64,000 nucleotides of DNA from Nocardia puris (GTDB lineage Bacteria; Actinomycetota; Actinomycetes; Mycobacteriales; Mycobacteriaceae). The notes beneath the pieces were generated by a model. That model was given only the letters and a program-made list of their open reading frames with translations, was not told the DNA's origin and did no database searches. The stretch covers positions 744,001 to 808,000 of the forward strand of contig NZ_QNRE01000002.1 in assembly GCF_003315035.1 (NCBI RefSeq), in the 5' to 3' direction. The position numbers were made by a program, and so were the translations under genes. This document shows, in pieces, positions 54,705-64,000 of this stretch; position 1 is the first letter of the stretch; every line of letters begins with the position of its first letter.

Positions 54705-56330
54705 GTGACCGACTCCGATGACGGCCCGCCGGGCATGGACGCCGCGCCGTGGGACGACCGGCTGCGGCTGTTCTCGTTCGCCACGGCCGAGCGGCGTGCC
54801 GACTACCTGTGGGTGCTGCGCGCCTTCGACAGCGCGCGGGCCGCGTACGTGGTGCTGCTGCACGCCGACGACGTCGCGGAGTGGATCCGCCGCCACGGCG
54901 GGCGGGCGCGCGTCGCCGAGGGTGTCGTCACCGCCGACGAGGAGCCGGGCGCGCCGCAGATCGGGTTGTTCCACCGCGCCGACACCGAACCGCTCAGCGC
55001 GGCCGAGATAGGCCCGCTGCTCGACCAGCTGCACCGCTGGGGCGTGCTGGAGCGCAGCTACGACGGCACCCGCGCCGCGACGCTGGCCGAGTACCGGAAC
55101 CGGCATTACGTCTATCAGTTCTCGCAGGCCGGTTTCCAGGCCTATCGCGCGGTGGCCGGGGTGCTGGAGGCGCGGCTGGACGAGGCGTCGCTGTCCCGGT
55201 TGGTGCTGCCCGAACTGCTGGCCGATCTGCACACCCTCGCCGAGGTGAACCGCGCGGGCGACGCCGAACGCGTCTACCGCACGCTGCGCAGGCTCGACGC
55301 CGCCCTCACCGACATGGCCGCGCGCGCCGCGCATTTCTACCTCTCCCTGGGCGATCTGGTGCGCACCACCGAGATCACCCCCGAGTCGTTCCTCGCGCAC
55401 AAGGACGCGCTGCTGGCGCACATGCGCGAATTCAGCATGGATCTGGCGCGTTTCGCCCCGCGCCTGGCCTCCGCGATCACCGAGATCGAGGCCACCGGCG
55501 TGGACGAGTTGCTGGCCCGCGCGGCGAGCTGCGACGAGCGGGTGCTGCTGAGTCCGGCGGAGCGGGAGGCGGATTGGCGGGCGCGCTGGCACGGCCTGCG
55601 CACCTGGTTCGTCGCGGTGGAGGCCGAATCCACCGAGGCCGATCGCCTGCGCGAGGCCACCATGAGCGCGATCGCGGCGGTGCTCTCGCTGCTGCGGCGG
55701 GTCACCGAGACGCGCCGCGGCGGGGTGAGCCGCGAGTCGGCGCTGCGGCACCTGGCCGGCTGGTTCACCGCCGCGCCCACCGCCGAGAGCGCGCACGCTC
55801 TGTTCGACGCGGTGTTCGGGCTGGGCAGGCCGCGCCACCTCGCCATGGAGCATCCGGACGCCGATATCGTGCCCGCGGTGCGGTCGTGGTGGGAGGCGCC
55901 GCCGCTGGAGATCTCGCGCACGCTCGCCGAGACCGGCCGTCCGCCTTCGGCGGGCGCGCCCGGCCGCATTCAACGCAACGACGCCGGTATCCGCAGGCTG
56001 CGCGAGAACCAGCTGGCCGCCCAGCGCGCCAGGGCGGAGGCGGCGCGCTCGCTGGCCTCGGCCGACGTGCACGAGCGCGAACTCGACGACCGCGAGACCG
56101 AGGTGCTGCTGCGCCTGCTCGACGCCGCGTCCACGGCGTGGGTGCCGGTGAGCGGGCGCGTGGCGGGGACCACCGGCACCGACAGCGGCGTCACCCTGAC
56201 CGTGTCGGAGCACGCGGGCCCCACCGTGGTGCGCACCTCCCGCGGGTTGCTGCACCTGAACAACCGCAAACTCGAGGTGCGGCCGACGCGGTCGGGGAAG
56301 AAGAGCGGATCAGCGAGGGGGACGGCATGA
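54705..56330 (+). CDS. jetA: Wadjet type III JetA (TIGR02677/DUF2397)
   Basis: 541 residues from a GTG with TACCCT seven nt upstream (leaderless). The start (LRLFSFATAERRADYLWVLR) and winged-helix region (IGPLLDQLHRWGVLERSYDG) mark TIGR02677, the kleisin (MukF-like) subunit of Wadjet systems. The basic C-terminus carries RARAEAARSLASADVHEREL. With JetB it would bridge the JetC heads in a DNA-loop-extruding complex that recognises small circular plasmids. It overlaps jetB by 4 nt. Confidence 0.85.
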   Translation: MTDSDDGPPGMDAAPWDDRLRLFSFATAERRADYLWVLRAFDSARAAYVVLLHADDVAEWIRRHGGRARVAEGVVTADEEPGAPQIGLFHRADTEPLSAAEIGPLLDQLHRWGVLERSYDGTRAATLAEYRNRHYVYQFSQAGFQAYRAVAGVLEARLDEASLSRLVLPELLADLHTLAEVNRAGDAERVYRTLRRLDAALTDMAARAAHFYLSLGDLVRTTEITPESFLAHKDALLAHMREFSMDLARFAPRLASAITEIEATGVDELLARAASCDERVLLSPAEREADWRARWHGLRTWFVAVEAESTEADRLREATMSAIAAVLSLLRRVTETRRGGVSRESALRHLAGWFTAAPTAESAHALFDAVFGLGRPRHLAMEHPDADIVPAVRSWWEAPPLEISRTLAETGRPPSAGAPGRIQRNDAGIRRLRENQLAAQRARAEAARSLASADVHERELDDRETEVLLRLLDAASTAWVPVSGRVAGTTGTDSGVTLTVSEHAGPTVVRTSRGLLHLNNRKLEVRPTRSGKKSGSARGTA

Positions 56331-57730
56331 TTCACGCGCGCCGCATCGACTCCCTGGCGCTGGACAACTATCAGCGCGCCGCCCGCGTGGTGCTCGCCAA
56401 CCACCTGATCACCCGCACCTACCCGGACCGGATCGCGCTGCCGCTGGTGCGCCGCTGGGCCACCGAACTGCGCGAGGACCTGGCCGAGTTGTTCGGCTAC
56501 CGCCTCGAGGTCACCGAGATCACCGCCCGCCTGTTCCCGGTGACCGACCGGCTCGACGGCGGCAAGCCCGCCCGCACCGTGAACGACCGCGTGTTCGACC
56601 GCCGCCGCTACGCCTACCTCGCGCTGGCGCTGGCCGCGCTGGGCCGCGCGGGCGATCAGATCACGCTGTCGGAGCTGGCCGACCAGGTCGCCGCCTACAC
56701 CGGCCGCGTCGAGGGCCTGGAACTCGCGCCCGACCGCGCCGTCGACCGGGACGCGTTCGTGGACGCGGTGGGCTGGCTGGCCGCGCGCGGCGCGCTCACC
56801 CTCGCCGACGGCGACGCGGGCGGCTGGGCCGCCGATCCCGACGCGGGCGAAGCGCTCTACGACATCGACCGCCCGGTGGTGTTCGCGCTGTTCCGCCCGC
56901 CGCGCGCGCTGCAACACCTGCACAGCGTGCGGGGCCTGCTCGCCGAAGAGGTCCCGCCGAGCGCGCAACCGGCCGTCATCGCCGCCGAGAACGCCCGGCG
57001 GGTGCGGCGGGCGCTGGTGGAGCGGCCCGTCGTCTACGCCGAGGATCTGGCGCCCGGCGAGCGGACCGCGCTCTCCCAGGACAAGCTCGTCGCCGAGGTG
57101 GAGATGTTCACGGGCCTGCGGGCCGAACGCCGCGCGGAGGGCGTCGCGCTCATCGACACCTCGGGCCGCCTCTCCGACGTGCGGTTCCCCGGCACGGGCA
57201 CGCTCGCGCAGGTCGCGCTGCTGCTGGCGGGCGAGATCGCCGACGTGGTGCTCGATATCGACAACCCGCTCCCCCGCCGTCCGCGCGGGCCGGAGCCCGA
57301 TGTGGCGCTGGCCGCGCAGTTGGACGACGCCATCCCCGAATCCACCGTCTTCACCGCGATGGCCGACCTGCCGTTCACCGAAACCGTTGCGGCGGAAGAT
57401 CTTCCGGAGGCCGAGCCCGAAACCCCGCCCGCCGACTACCCGTTCGTCACCGCGGCGTGGGTGCGCGAGACCGTGCGCGCGCTCACCGACCGCTACGGCG
57501 TCACGTTCGCCGCGCAGTGGCAGGCCGACGTGCCGGGACTGACCGCCGAGGTGACCGCGCTGCTGGCGCGGCTGCGCCTGGTCGCGCCGGTCGAGGACGG
57601 CCTGCTGGTGCTGCCCGCGCTGGCGCGCTACCGGGGCGCGGTGGTCACGGTGCGCACCAAACGGGCCGAGGAACTGTTCGTCACCGCCGCCGACACCGTC
57701 GCGGCGAGCACCGGGACGGAAGGGAACTGA
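56327..57730 (+). CDS. jetB: Wadjet type III JetB (TIGR02678/DUF2398)
   Basis: 467 residues. MIHARRIDSLALDNYQRAAR, YPDRIALPLVRRWATELRED and RRRYAYLALALAALGRAGDQ are TIGR02678 segments. It is the KITE (MukE-like) subunit with winged-helix domains. An acidic linker (VAAEDLPEAEPETPPADYPF) precedes the C-terminal domain. The ATG overlaps the jetA stop (ATGA), and jetC starts 2 nt after its stop. Confidence 0.85.
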   Translation: MIHARRIDSLALDNYQRAARVVLANHLITRTYPDRIALPLVRRWATELREDLAELFGYRLEVTEITARLFPVTDRLDGGKPARTVNDRVFDRRRYAYLALALAALGRAGDQITLSELADQVAAYTGRVEGLELAPDRAVDRDAFVDAVGWLAARGALTLADGDAGGWAADPDAGEALYDIDRPVVFALFRPPRALQHLHSVRGLLAEEVPPSAQPAVIAAENARRVRRALVERPVVYAEDLAPGERTALSQDKLVAEVEMFTGLRAERRAEGVALIDTSGRLSDVRFPGTGTLAQVALLLAGEIADVVLDIDNPLPRRPRGPEPDVALAAQLDDAIPESTVFTAMADLPFTETVAAEDLPEAEPETPPADYPFVTAAWVRETVRALTDRYGVTFAAQWQADVPGLTAEVTALLARLRLVAPVEDGLLVLPALARYRGAVVTVRTKRAEELFVTAADTVAASTGTEGN

Positions 57731-57732
57731 AC

Positions 57733-60700
57733 ATGTCGGTCATCCACGGCGGAGTGCGCTTCCTGCCCACCCGCGCCGGGATCGTCAACCTGTGGGACTA
57801 CCGCGATCAGGAGTTCTGCTTCGCCGACGGCAGGCTGGTGCTGCGCGGCCCCAACGGTTCCGGCAAGACCAAGGCCCTCGAGGTGCTGTTCCCGTTCGTG
57901 CTGGACGGGCGGATCGAGCCGCGCCGCCTCAACCCGTTCGCGGGCGAGGAGCGCACCATGAAGTCGAATCTGCTGTACCGCAAACAGGAGTCGGCGTACT
58001 CGTACGTGTGGATGGAGTTCGCGCGCGGCCGCTGGGCCGACCCCGAGGTGGTGACCGTCGGCATCGGCATGCGCGCCACACGGTCCTCGGACAAGGTCAC
58101 CCGCTGGTACTTCGTCGCGGATGGCCGTGTGGGCGTGGACTTCTCGCTCATCGGCCCCGACGACCGCCCGCTCACCCGCAAGCAGCTGGCCGAGCAGATC
58201 GGCACCGACTCCATCGTGGACCGGCCGGTCGAGTACCGCGCCGCGATCGACGCGCGCATGTTCGGCCTGGGCGTGCAGCGCTACGACCAGCTCATCAACC
58301 TGATCCTCACGCTGCGCCGCCCGCAGCTGGCCAAGAACCTGGACCCGCGCGGGCTCTCGCAGGCGCTCACCGACGGTCTGCGCCCGCTGGACGAGCAGCT
58401 GATCCTGGACGCGGCGCGCTCGTTCAGCGATATGGAGGAGGTCGGGCGCACCCTCGAAGGTCTCGTCCACGCCGACACCGCCACCCGCGCGTTCGTGGGG
58501 GTGTATCGCAAATACCTTGCCGTGCAGGCGAAGACGGATGTGGAGCAGGTGCGGGGGCGTCTGGACGCGGTAACCCACGCCAGCACGGCGCTGTTCGCCG
58601 CCAAGGCGCTGCGCGCGCGGCGCGAGGCGGAGCGCACGGCCGCCGAGGAGCGCGCCGAGGACGCCGACCGCGCTTACGAACAGGCCCTCACCGATCGCGA
58701 AACCCTCCAGCGCTCCAGCGCTTACGAGGGCAAACAGCAGCTCGACGACCTGGCCGACGCGGTGCGCAGGCTGGAGACCTCGGCCGCCGTGCACGCCGAC
58801 AAGGCGCTCAAGGCCCGCCAGACCCTCGACCAGCGCGCCGAGGAGGCCGAACGCGCCCGCACCGCGGTCCGCGCCGCCGCCGAGGCGCTGGCGCGCGGCG
58901 AGGAGGAATTGCGCCGCGCCGCCGAGGAAGCGGGCATCACCTGGACCGCGCCGCCCGAGGACGCGCGCGGCGACCAGCTCACCGCGACCGTGCGGGCCCG
59001 CGCCGAGGAGCGCGACGCCGATGTGCGCGCCGTGCGAAAAGCGCTGGTGCTCATGGATTCCGCCCTCGCCGAGCGCACCAGGGCCGAACGGCTCACCGAG
59101 CGCGCCGGGCAGTCCCGCGAGTCGGCGGCGGCCGAGGTGGCGCACGCGGAGGCCGCGGTCACCCTGGCCCGCACCGAGACCGCCGCCGCCTTGCGCACCT
59201 GGTGGGAGACCCACCGCGAGCACTACGGCGCATTCGGCTCCCAGTTGTACGACGCGCTGGATTCCGCACTGGCGCACGTCGGTTCGGACGACGCGGCGGG
59301 TGCGGCCGAGGTGCTGGCCGAGCGCAGCGAACCGCTGCTGGACGAGATCCGCCAGGGCCGGCTCGAGGCGAAGGCGCGCGCCGCCGCGACCGCCGAACGC
59401 ATCGCGGAACTCACCGCCGAACGAGCCCGGGTGCGCGCCCAGCGCGATGACGCGCCGAAGGTGCCGGCGGCGCGTGCCGATCGCGCGGACCGGCCCGGCG
59501 CACCGCTGTGGCGGCTCGTGCGTTTCGCCGATGAGGTACCCGCCGAGGACGCCGCCGGCATCGAAGCGGCCCTGGAGGCGGCGAATCTGCTCGACGCCTG
59601 GGTGTGCCCCGACGGCGCGACGCCGGCCGACGATGCGGACATCTACCTGGTCCCCCTTCCGGCGGATCGGCGTCCGGCCGGTCGGACCCTCGCCGACGTC
59701 CTGGTGATCGAGGACGACACCGACGATCTCAGCGTCCCCCGGCAGACCGTGTCCGACGTCCTCGCCTCCATCGCGCTCGCCGATTCCACCGGGTTCGCCA
59801 CCGGCTCCACGAAATCCGACGCCGCCGTCGACACATCCGGAAGCTTCCGGCACGGCGTCCTGCTCGGCCGCCACACCAAACCCGACGCCGAATTCATCGG
59901 CGCGACAGCGCGTTCCCGCCGCCGCGCGCTGCGGCTCGCGGAACTCGACGCGGCGGTCGAGGAGGCCGAGGCCGAACTCGCGACCGCGCGCGCGGCCGAG
60001 GCCGAGGCCGCGTCCCGGCTCGCGGCCCTGACCGCCGCCGCGAAGGCGCTCCCCCGCCCCACCGCCGTGACCGCCGCGCTGCGCGCCGTCTCCGAGACCG
60101 CCGGGCTCATGCGCTCGCGCGCCGAGGCCGCCGCCCAGGCCGAGAAGGATCTCGATCAAGCGGTGACCGAGGTGGCCGCCCTCGAGAAGAAGCTGCGGGC
60201 CGCCGCCGTCGCGCACCGGGCGCCGCGCGATCCCCGGGAGCTCGACGCGCTCGCCGCCGCCATCCGTCATTTCGAGACCACCGGCACCGGGCTGCTGCGG
60301 CTGCGCGCCGAGCACGACCGGGAACGCGAACGCGAGCGCGAGGGCGCCGACCGCCACGACGAGGCCCGCGACCTGGCCGAAGCCTTCGCCGAAGAGGCCG
60401 AGGCCGCCCGCGCCGGCTACGAGGAACAGCTGCGCAAGCTCGAGACGCTGCGCGAGGCCCTGGGTGCGAGCGCCGCCGATATCGACCACGAACTCGAGCA
60501 GGCCCGCCAGCGCATCGAGGCCGCCCGCGCCGAGCAGAAGGCGGCGCGCAAGGCCGCGAACCAGGCCATCGAGGCCGTCGGCGACGCGGAGGCCGCCTAC
60601 CGCACCGCGCACGAGTCGCTCGGCACCGCGCTCACCGAAGTGCTCGCCGACGTGCGCGGCCTGGCCCCGTACGCGCGCCCGGACCTGCTCTCGCTGCTGG

Positions 60701-61950
60701 GCGCCGACACCGAATGCCGGTGGCCTGCGGGCGAAGCGGCGTGGTCGACCCCCGAGCAGCTGCTGTACCGGATCGCACAGGCCGGGCCGGAGCAGACGCC
60801 GCAGGTGCTGCCCGACGAGGTCGCCCATCTCTTCGAAAGCCTCGACACCGCAACGTCTTCCGTGCGCGCGGGGGAGGCGGCCCGCAAGTCCACTCGCAGC
60901 GCGGTCACCGCCGCGCTCCAGGAGTTCGACGCGGCCCTGTCCGCCTCCGGACGCGACTACCGGTTGCAGTGGGACGCCGCCGACGGGCTCACCGTCGTCC
61001 AGGTGCACGACGAGCACGGCGCCGCCGCGCTGGCCGATTTCGCCGACCGCGTCGACCGGGCCCGCCACGACCAGGAACAGCTGCTCACCGACGCCGAACG
61101 GCGCATCCTGGAGGATGCGCTGCTCACCGGCCTGGCCCAGCAGATCCACGAACGCACCGGCGACGCCCGCGAACTCATCGCCAAAATGGGCGCGGAGATG
61201 AAGCAGCGGCGCATGTCCTCGGGCAACACCATCGGCGTGCACTGGGTGCTGGCCGACCACCTGTCCGACGCGGCGCGCGCGGTGTGCAAACACCTCGACC
61301 GCGACGCGTCGGCGCTCGCGCCGGAGGATCTGGCCGCCATCCGCGCCCACTTCGCCGCCGAGATCCGTGCCGCCCGCGCCGCGCACCCGGAGCGCTCCTA
61401 TCCCGAAATCCTCGCCGCCACACTGGATTACCGCACCTGGCGGGTGTTCTCCTTCACCCTCATCTCCGGCGACGGCAGCGAGGACAAGCTCACGGTGGCC
61501 CGGCACAGCGCGCTGTCGGGCGGCGAGCAGTCGGTGTCGCTGCACCTGCCGCTGTTCGCGGCCGCGCACGTGATGCTCGATTCGGCCGACCCGCAGGCCC
61601 CGCGCCTGCTCGCGCTGGACGAGGCGTTCGCCGGCGTGGACGACAACGGGCGCAGCGAATTGCTCAGCCTGAGCGTGCAATTCGACCTCGACCTGTTCAT
61701 GACCGGCTACGACCTGTGGATCACCTACCCGCACGTGCCGGGCTGCGCGCACTACGACCTGGCGCACTCCACCGCCGAGAACACCGTCAGCGCGACGCTG
61801 CTGGTGTGGGACACCGGGGATCTGCTCGCCGAGCACGACGGGTCGGACCTGACCGCCGCGCTCGGGTCCCCCAACCGCCGCCGCGTGCCCGTGGGCATCG
61901 AGGGCGGGCTCACCCTCGACGACATGCCGGGCGCGCCCGCGGCCGTATAG
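57733..61950 (+). CDS. jetC: Wadjet type III JetC (TIGR02680 SMC-like ATPase)
   Basis: 1405 residues. The Walker A is GPNGSGKT at 39-46. Long Ala/Glu/Arg-rich coiled coils run at about 300-580 and 800-1100, with a hinge region between. The ABC signature LSGGEQ is at 1261-1266, and Walker B is LLALDEAFAG with D1296-E1297. All ATPase residues are intact. The first residues RFLPTRAGIVNLWDYRDQEF are typical of TIGR02680. GGAAGGGA serves as Shine-Dalgarno. The expected next gene, jetD, is absent: 214 bp later an unrelated transporter begins. Confidence 0.9.
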   Translation: MSVIHGGVRFLPTRAGIVNLWDYRDQEFCFADGRLVLRGPNGSGKTKALEVLFPFVLDGRIEPRRLNPFAGEERTMKSNLLYRKQESAYSYVWMEFARGRWADPEVVTVGIGMRATRSSDKVTRWYFVADGRVGVDFSLIGPDDRPLTRKQLAEQIGTDSIVDRPVEYRAAIDARMFGLGVQRYDQLINLILTLRRPQLAKNLDPRGLSQALTDGLRPLDEQLILDAARSFSDMEEVGRTLEGLVHADTATRAFVGVYRKYLAVQAKTDVEQVRGRLDAVTHASTALFAAKALRARREAERTAAEERAEDADRAYEQALTDRETLQRSSAYEGKQQLDDLADAVRRLETSAAVHADKALKARQTLDQRAEEAERARTAVRAAAEALARGEEELRRAAEEAGITWTAPPEDARGDQLTATVRARAEERDADVRAVRKALVLMDSALAERTRAERLTERAGQSRESAAAEVAHAEAAVTLARTETAAALRTWWETHREHYGAFGSQLYDALDSALAHVGSDDAAGAAEVLAERSEPLLDEIRQGRLEAKARAAATAERIAELTAERARVRAQRDDAPKVPAARADRADRPGAPLWRLVRFADEVPAEDAAGIEAALEAANLLDAWVCPDGATPADDADIYLVPLPADRRPAGRTLADVLVIEDDTDDLSVPRQTVSDVLASIALADSTGFATGSTKSDAAVDTSGSFRHGVLLGRHTKPDAEFIGATARSRRRALRLAELDAAVEEAEAELATARAAEAEAASRLAALTAAAKALPRPTAVTAALRAVSETAGLMRSRAEAAAQAEKDLDQAVTEVAALEKKLRAAAVAHRAPRDPRELDALAAAIRHFETTGTGLLRLRAEHDREREREREGADRHDEARDLAEAFAEEAEAARAGYEEQLRKLETLREALGASAADIDHELEQARQRIEAARAEQKAARKAANQAIEAVGDAEAAYRTAHESLGTALTEVLADVRGLAPYARPDLLSLLGADTECRWPAGEAAWSTPEQLLYRIAQAGPEQTPQVLPDEVAHLFESLDTATSSVRAGEAARKSTRSAVTAALQEFDAALSASGRDYRLQWDAADGLTVVQVHDEHGAAALADFADRVDRARHDQEQLLTDAERRILEDALLTGLAQQIHERTGDARELIAKMGAEMKQRRMSSGNTIGVHWVLADHLSDAARAVCKHLDRDASALAPEDLAAIRAHFAAEIRAARAAHPERSYPEILAATLDYRTWRVFSFTLISGDGSEDKLTVARHSALSGGEQSVSLHLPLFAAAHVMLDSADPQAPRLLALDEAFAGVDDNGRSELLSLSVQFDLDLFMTGYDLWITYPHVPGCAHYDLAHSTAENTVSATLLVWDTGDLLAEHDGSDLTAALGSPNRRRVPVGIEGGLTLDDMPGAPAAV

Positions 61951-61972
61951 CCTGTCCCGGTCAGACCCGAAA

Positions 61973-62125
61973 GTGGTAGTGCAGCGTCGCCACGGAGCAG
62001 GCTCGACGACCACCGCCCGACCCGACGAGTCCGCAGCGCAGCGTCGCCACGAAGGCTCCCAGGACAGGCCCAATGGAACACAGCACGACCCGGACGAGCC
62101 CGGAGGCCGTAGCGCAGCTTCAGCC
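61973..62125 (+). repeat. Short degenerate repeats downstream of jetC
   Basis: GCAGCGTCGCCACG occurs at 61981-61994 and 62038-62051, and a third related block, GTAGCGCAGCTTCAGCC, near 62109-62125. They fill most of the gap where jetD would be expected. Origin unknown. Confidence 0.45.
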
Positions 62126-62164
62126 CATGCAGTATCGAACACCCTTTGACCCGAACGGATTCGC

Positions 62165-63487
62165 GTGACCACCGCAGTACCCCGCACCACCGCCGTCCAC
62201 CGCAAGGTCGCCGCCGCCACCCTGGTCGGCACCACGCTGGAGTGGTACGACTTCATGCTCTACGGCACCGCCGCCGCGCTCATCTTCCGCACCCAGTTCT
62301 TCCCCGAGCTGAGTCCGGCGGCCGGGACCCTCGCCTCGTTCGCGACGTTCGCCGTCGGGTTCGGCGCGCGGCCCGTCGGCGGGCTGCTGTTCGGGCACTT
62401 CGGCGACCGGCTCGGACGGCGCAACACGCTGGTGGTCTCGCTGATCCTGATGGGCGTCGGGTCCACGCTCATCGGCTTGCTGCCGAACTACGACGCCATC
62501 GGGTTCTGGGCGCCGGTGCTGCTGGTGGCGTTGCGGTTGGTGCAGGGCATCGGACTCGGCGGCGAGGGGGCGGGCGCGACCGTGCTCGCCGTGGAGCACG
62601 CACCCCGCGGACGGCTCAACCGGTACGCGAGCTTCCCGCAGATGGGGACGCCGGCCGGGGTGGTGCTGGCCAACGCCGTATTCCTCGGCACCAGCGCGCT
62701 GCTGTCCGAGGACGCGTTCCAGTCGTGGGGGTGGCGAATCCCGTTCCTGCTCAGCGTGATCCTGGTCGCGGTGGGGGTGGCGGTGCGGCTGGCCGTCACC
62801 GAATCCGACGCGTACGCCGATCTGGTGCGGCGCGGGGAGGTGTCGAAGTTCCCGCTGCGCGACGCGTTGCGGGTGGGTCCGGCGCGGCTGCTGTTGATCC
62901 TCGGGGCGGCCACCGCGACCTCGGCCGTGGTGTACCTGTTCATGGCGTTCACCCTCACCTACGGCACGTCCTCGCTCGGGTTCGATCGCGACTTCCTGCT
63001 CGGCGGCGTGATCGCGGGGTCGGTGCTGTGGTGCGCCACCATGCCGCTGTGGGGTTCGCTCGGCGACCGGTTCGGCACCCACCGCGTGTTCCTCGCGGGC
63101 ACCGCGGTCCTGCTGCTGTGGTGCGCGCTGTACTTCCCGCTGCTCGACACCGGCTCGCCGGTGGTGGCGATCCTGGCCCTGTTCGGCATGGGCCTGGCGC
63201 TGCCGGTCAGCCACAGCGTGGGCGGCATCATCATCGCCGACCTCTTCCCGCCCGCCGTCCGCTACTCCGGCACCTCCCTCATCGTCCAGTTCTCCGTCAT
63301 GCTCGGCGGCGGCTTCGCCCCGCTGATCGCCACCGCCCTCTGGACCACCGGCGCCAGCTCCACCCCCGTCACCCTCTACGCGATCGGCATCTGCGCCATG
63401 AGCCTGGCCTGCACCTACGCCCTGTACTGGGCCCTGCCCCGCCGGGCGAAGTCCAGCGTGGCACCGGAGCTGGTCGACGCGCGCTGA
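62165..63487 (+). CDS. MHS-family MFS transporter
   Basis: 440 residues from a GTG, 12 helices. The first-helix motif GTTLEWYDFMLYGTAAALIF, GARPVGGLLFGHFGDRLGRR between helices 2 and 3, and QGIGLGGEGAGATVLAVEHA place it in the metabolite:H+ symporter group (ShiA/ProP/KgtP-like). Substrate unknown; organic acids, betaines or shikimate are typical. Unrelated in function to the Wadjet genes before it. Confidence 0.9.
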   Translation: MTTAVPRTTAVHRKVAAATLVGTTLEWYDFMLYGTAAALIFRTQFFPELSPAAGTLASFATFAVGFGARPVGGLLFGHFGDRLGRRNTLVVSLILMGVGSTLIGLLPNYDAIGFWAPVLLVALRLVQGIGLGGEGAGATVLAVEHAPRGRLNRYASFPQMGTPAGVVLANAVFLGTSALLSEDAFQSWGWRIPFLLSVILVAVGVAVRLAVTESDAYADLVRRGEVSKFPLRDALRVGPARLLLILGAATATSAVVYLFMAFTLTYGTSSLGFDRDFLLGGVIAGSVLWCATMPLWGSLGDRFGTHRVFLAGTAVLLLWCALYFPLLDTGSPVVAILALFGMGLALPVSHSVGGIIIADLFPPAVRYSGTSLIVQFSVMLGGGFAPLIATALWTTGASSTPVTLYAIGICAMSLACTYALYWALPRRAKSSVAPELVDAR

Positions 63488-63982
63488 CGCCCTCGCCGCC
63501 TCGATCCCGAGCGACACGGCCGTCCCGCAACTCGCGGTCGCCCGGTCCGCGCACCACGAGTGTGGTCGCCGAGACGCATGCCGCGAGTGCCGCGGCAGCG
63601 GGGCGACCGACAGGGGGCGCCAAAGCAGCACGGCCACCCAGGCAGCAGCGCCGCGGCCCGGCAGAGCGACCGGCGACGGGGGCGGTTGCCGCGACGGACA
63701 GCGAGGCGCAACTTCGGCCGGGCGACAGGACAGCACGGCGCTACCTCCACCAGGCGGCACGGCAGCACCGCGCTACCGGGACCCCGCAGCACAGCTCCAC
63801 CGTGACCGGGCCGAGGCGAGTCCATCGGGCCCGGCCCCTACACCCTGCGCCACGCGCGCACACGGCGGCTACCTGCGTGTTCCCGGCGTTCTCGCGGTAC
63901 GCGGGGCGACATCGGCGTTACCGGTCTACCGTGGAGGGCTCACCGGGGAAGTTCGACGGGCGTCGAGGGACGAAAGGTGTGG
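63488..63982. repeat. 495-bp non-coding region with degenerate repeats
   Basis: No gene supported. Between about 63715 and 63800, imperfect units of about 30 bp recur: GACAGGACAGCACGGCGCTACC, then GGCACGGCAGCACCGCGCTACC, then a third weaker copy. They resemble loosely the repeats before the transporter gene. The end contains an AAAGG Shine-Dalgarno for the next gene. Confidence 0.4.
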
Positions 63983-64000
63983 ATGATGCGTGTGACCTAC
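63983..64000 (+). CDS. Start of a gene cut by the window end
   Basis: ATGATGCGTGTGACCTAC, preceded by AAAGG at 63973-63977. The six visible residues are MMRVTY, too few to name a family. Confidence 0.45.

Noticed and set aside
61951..62164. Remnant of jetD
   Set aside because: Translated frames show no Toprim-like or DUF2399-like segment; only short repeats are present.

Overview
The window is high-GC (roughly 70%) actinobacterial DNA. A Pup-proteasome system (pafA, prcA, prcB, pup, dop, mpa), PapA-type acyltransferases, F420-type Ddn-like proteins, WXG100 proteins and many leaderless-looking genes (an A-rich -10 about 6-8 nt before ATG/GTG) point to a mycolic-acid actinomycete. Nocardia is my best guess; this is inference from gene content and no 16S is present. 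The backbone order mpa - lipoprotein - trmI - RecB-like nuclease - YeiH-like protein - hisG - hisE - metH - PAC2 follows, from memory, the M. tuberculosis Rv2115c-Rv2125 neighbourhood.

Layout. 0-1.6 kb: end of an ECF sigma factor and a vapBC toxin-antitoxin pair. 1.6-6.7 kb: pupylation genes on the minus strand (dop, pup-prcB-prcA, pafA). 6.8-31 kb: an accessory stretch between dop and mpa, genes that lie close together in mycobacteria. It holds a DUF418 protein, a FadD ligase, a PucR regulator, three tandem PapA-like acyltransferases with an AraC regulator, DUF6412-YidC, assorted small enzymes, a GT39 glycosyltransferase, an IS630-derived miniature element, a decayed IS21 element, two paralogous 27-residue peptides missed by ordinary gene calling, a DUF1059 protein, and a WXG100-toxin-immunity cassette of lower GC.

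31-38 kb: the conserved block mpa, lipoprotein (candidate IdeR/DtxR box between them), trmI, RecB-like nuclease, YeiH-like exporter with a 44-residue membrane peptide, hisG and hisE. 38-42 kb: an unusual set of a carnitine-type acyltransferase, a SAM methyltransferase and a BesD/HalD-family Fe/2-oxoglutarate oxygenase. 42-52.5 kb: an internally shortened GAP protein coupled to a SulP transporter, a HAD phosphatase, a Ser/Thr kinase, metH with a decayed copy of its own 3' end, and a PAC2 protein.

52.7-62 kb: a defence-like region. A resolvase-like protein lies divergent to an HTH-TPR regulator, followed by a translationally coupled three-gene Wadjet/SMC operon (TIGR02677, TIGR02678, TIGR02680) in which the usual fourth gene, the JetD nuclease (TIGR02679), is absent. 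62-64 kb: an MHS-family transporter flanked by short degenerate repeats, then the first codons of another gene.

The strongest leads for something undescribed are the twin 27-aa peptide units, the JetD-less Wadjet operon, and the acyltransferase-methyltransferase-oxygenase cluster.
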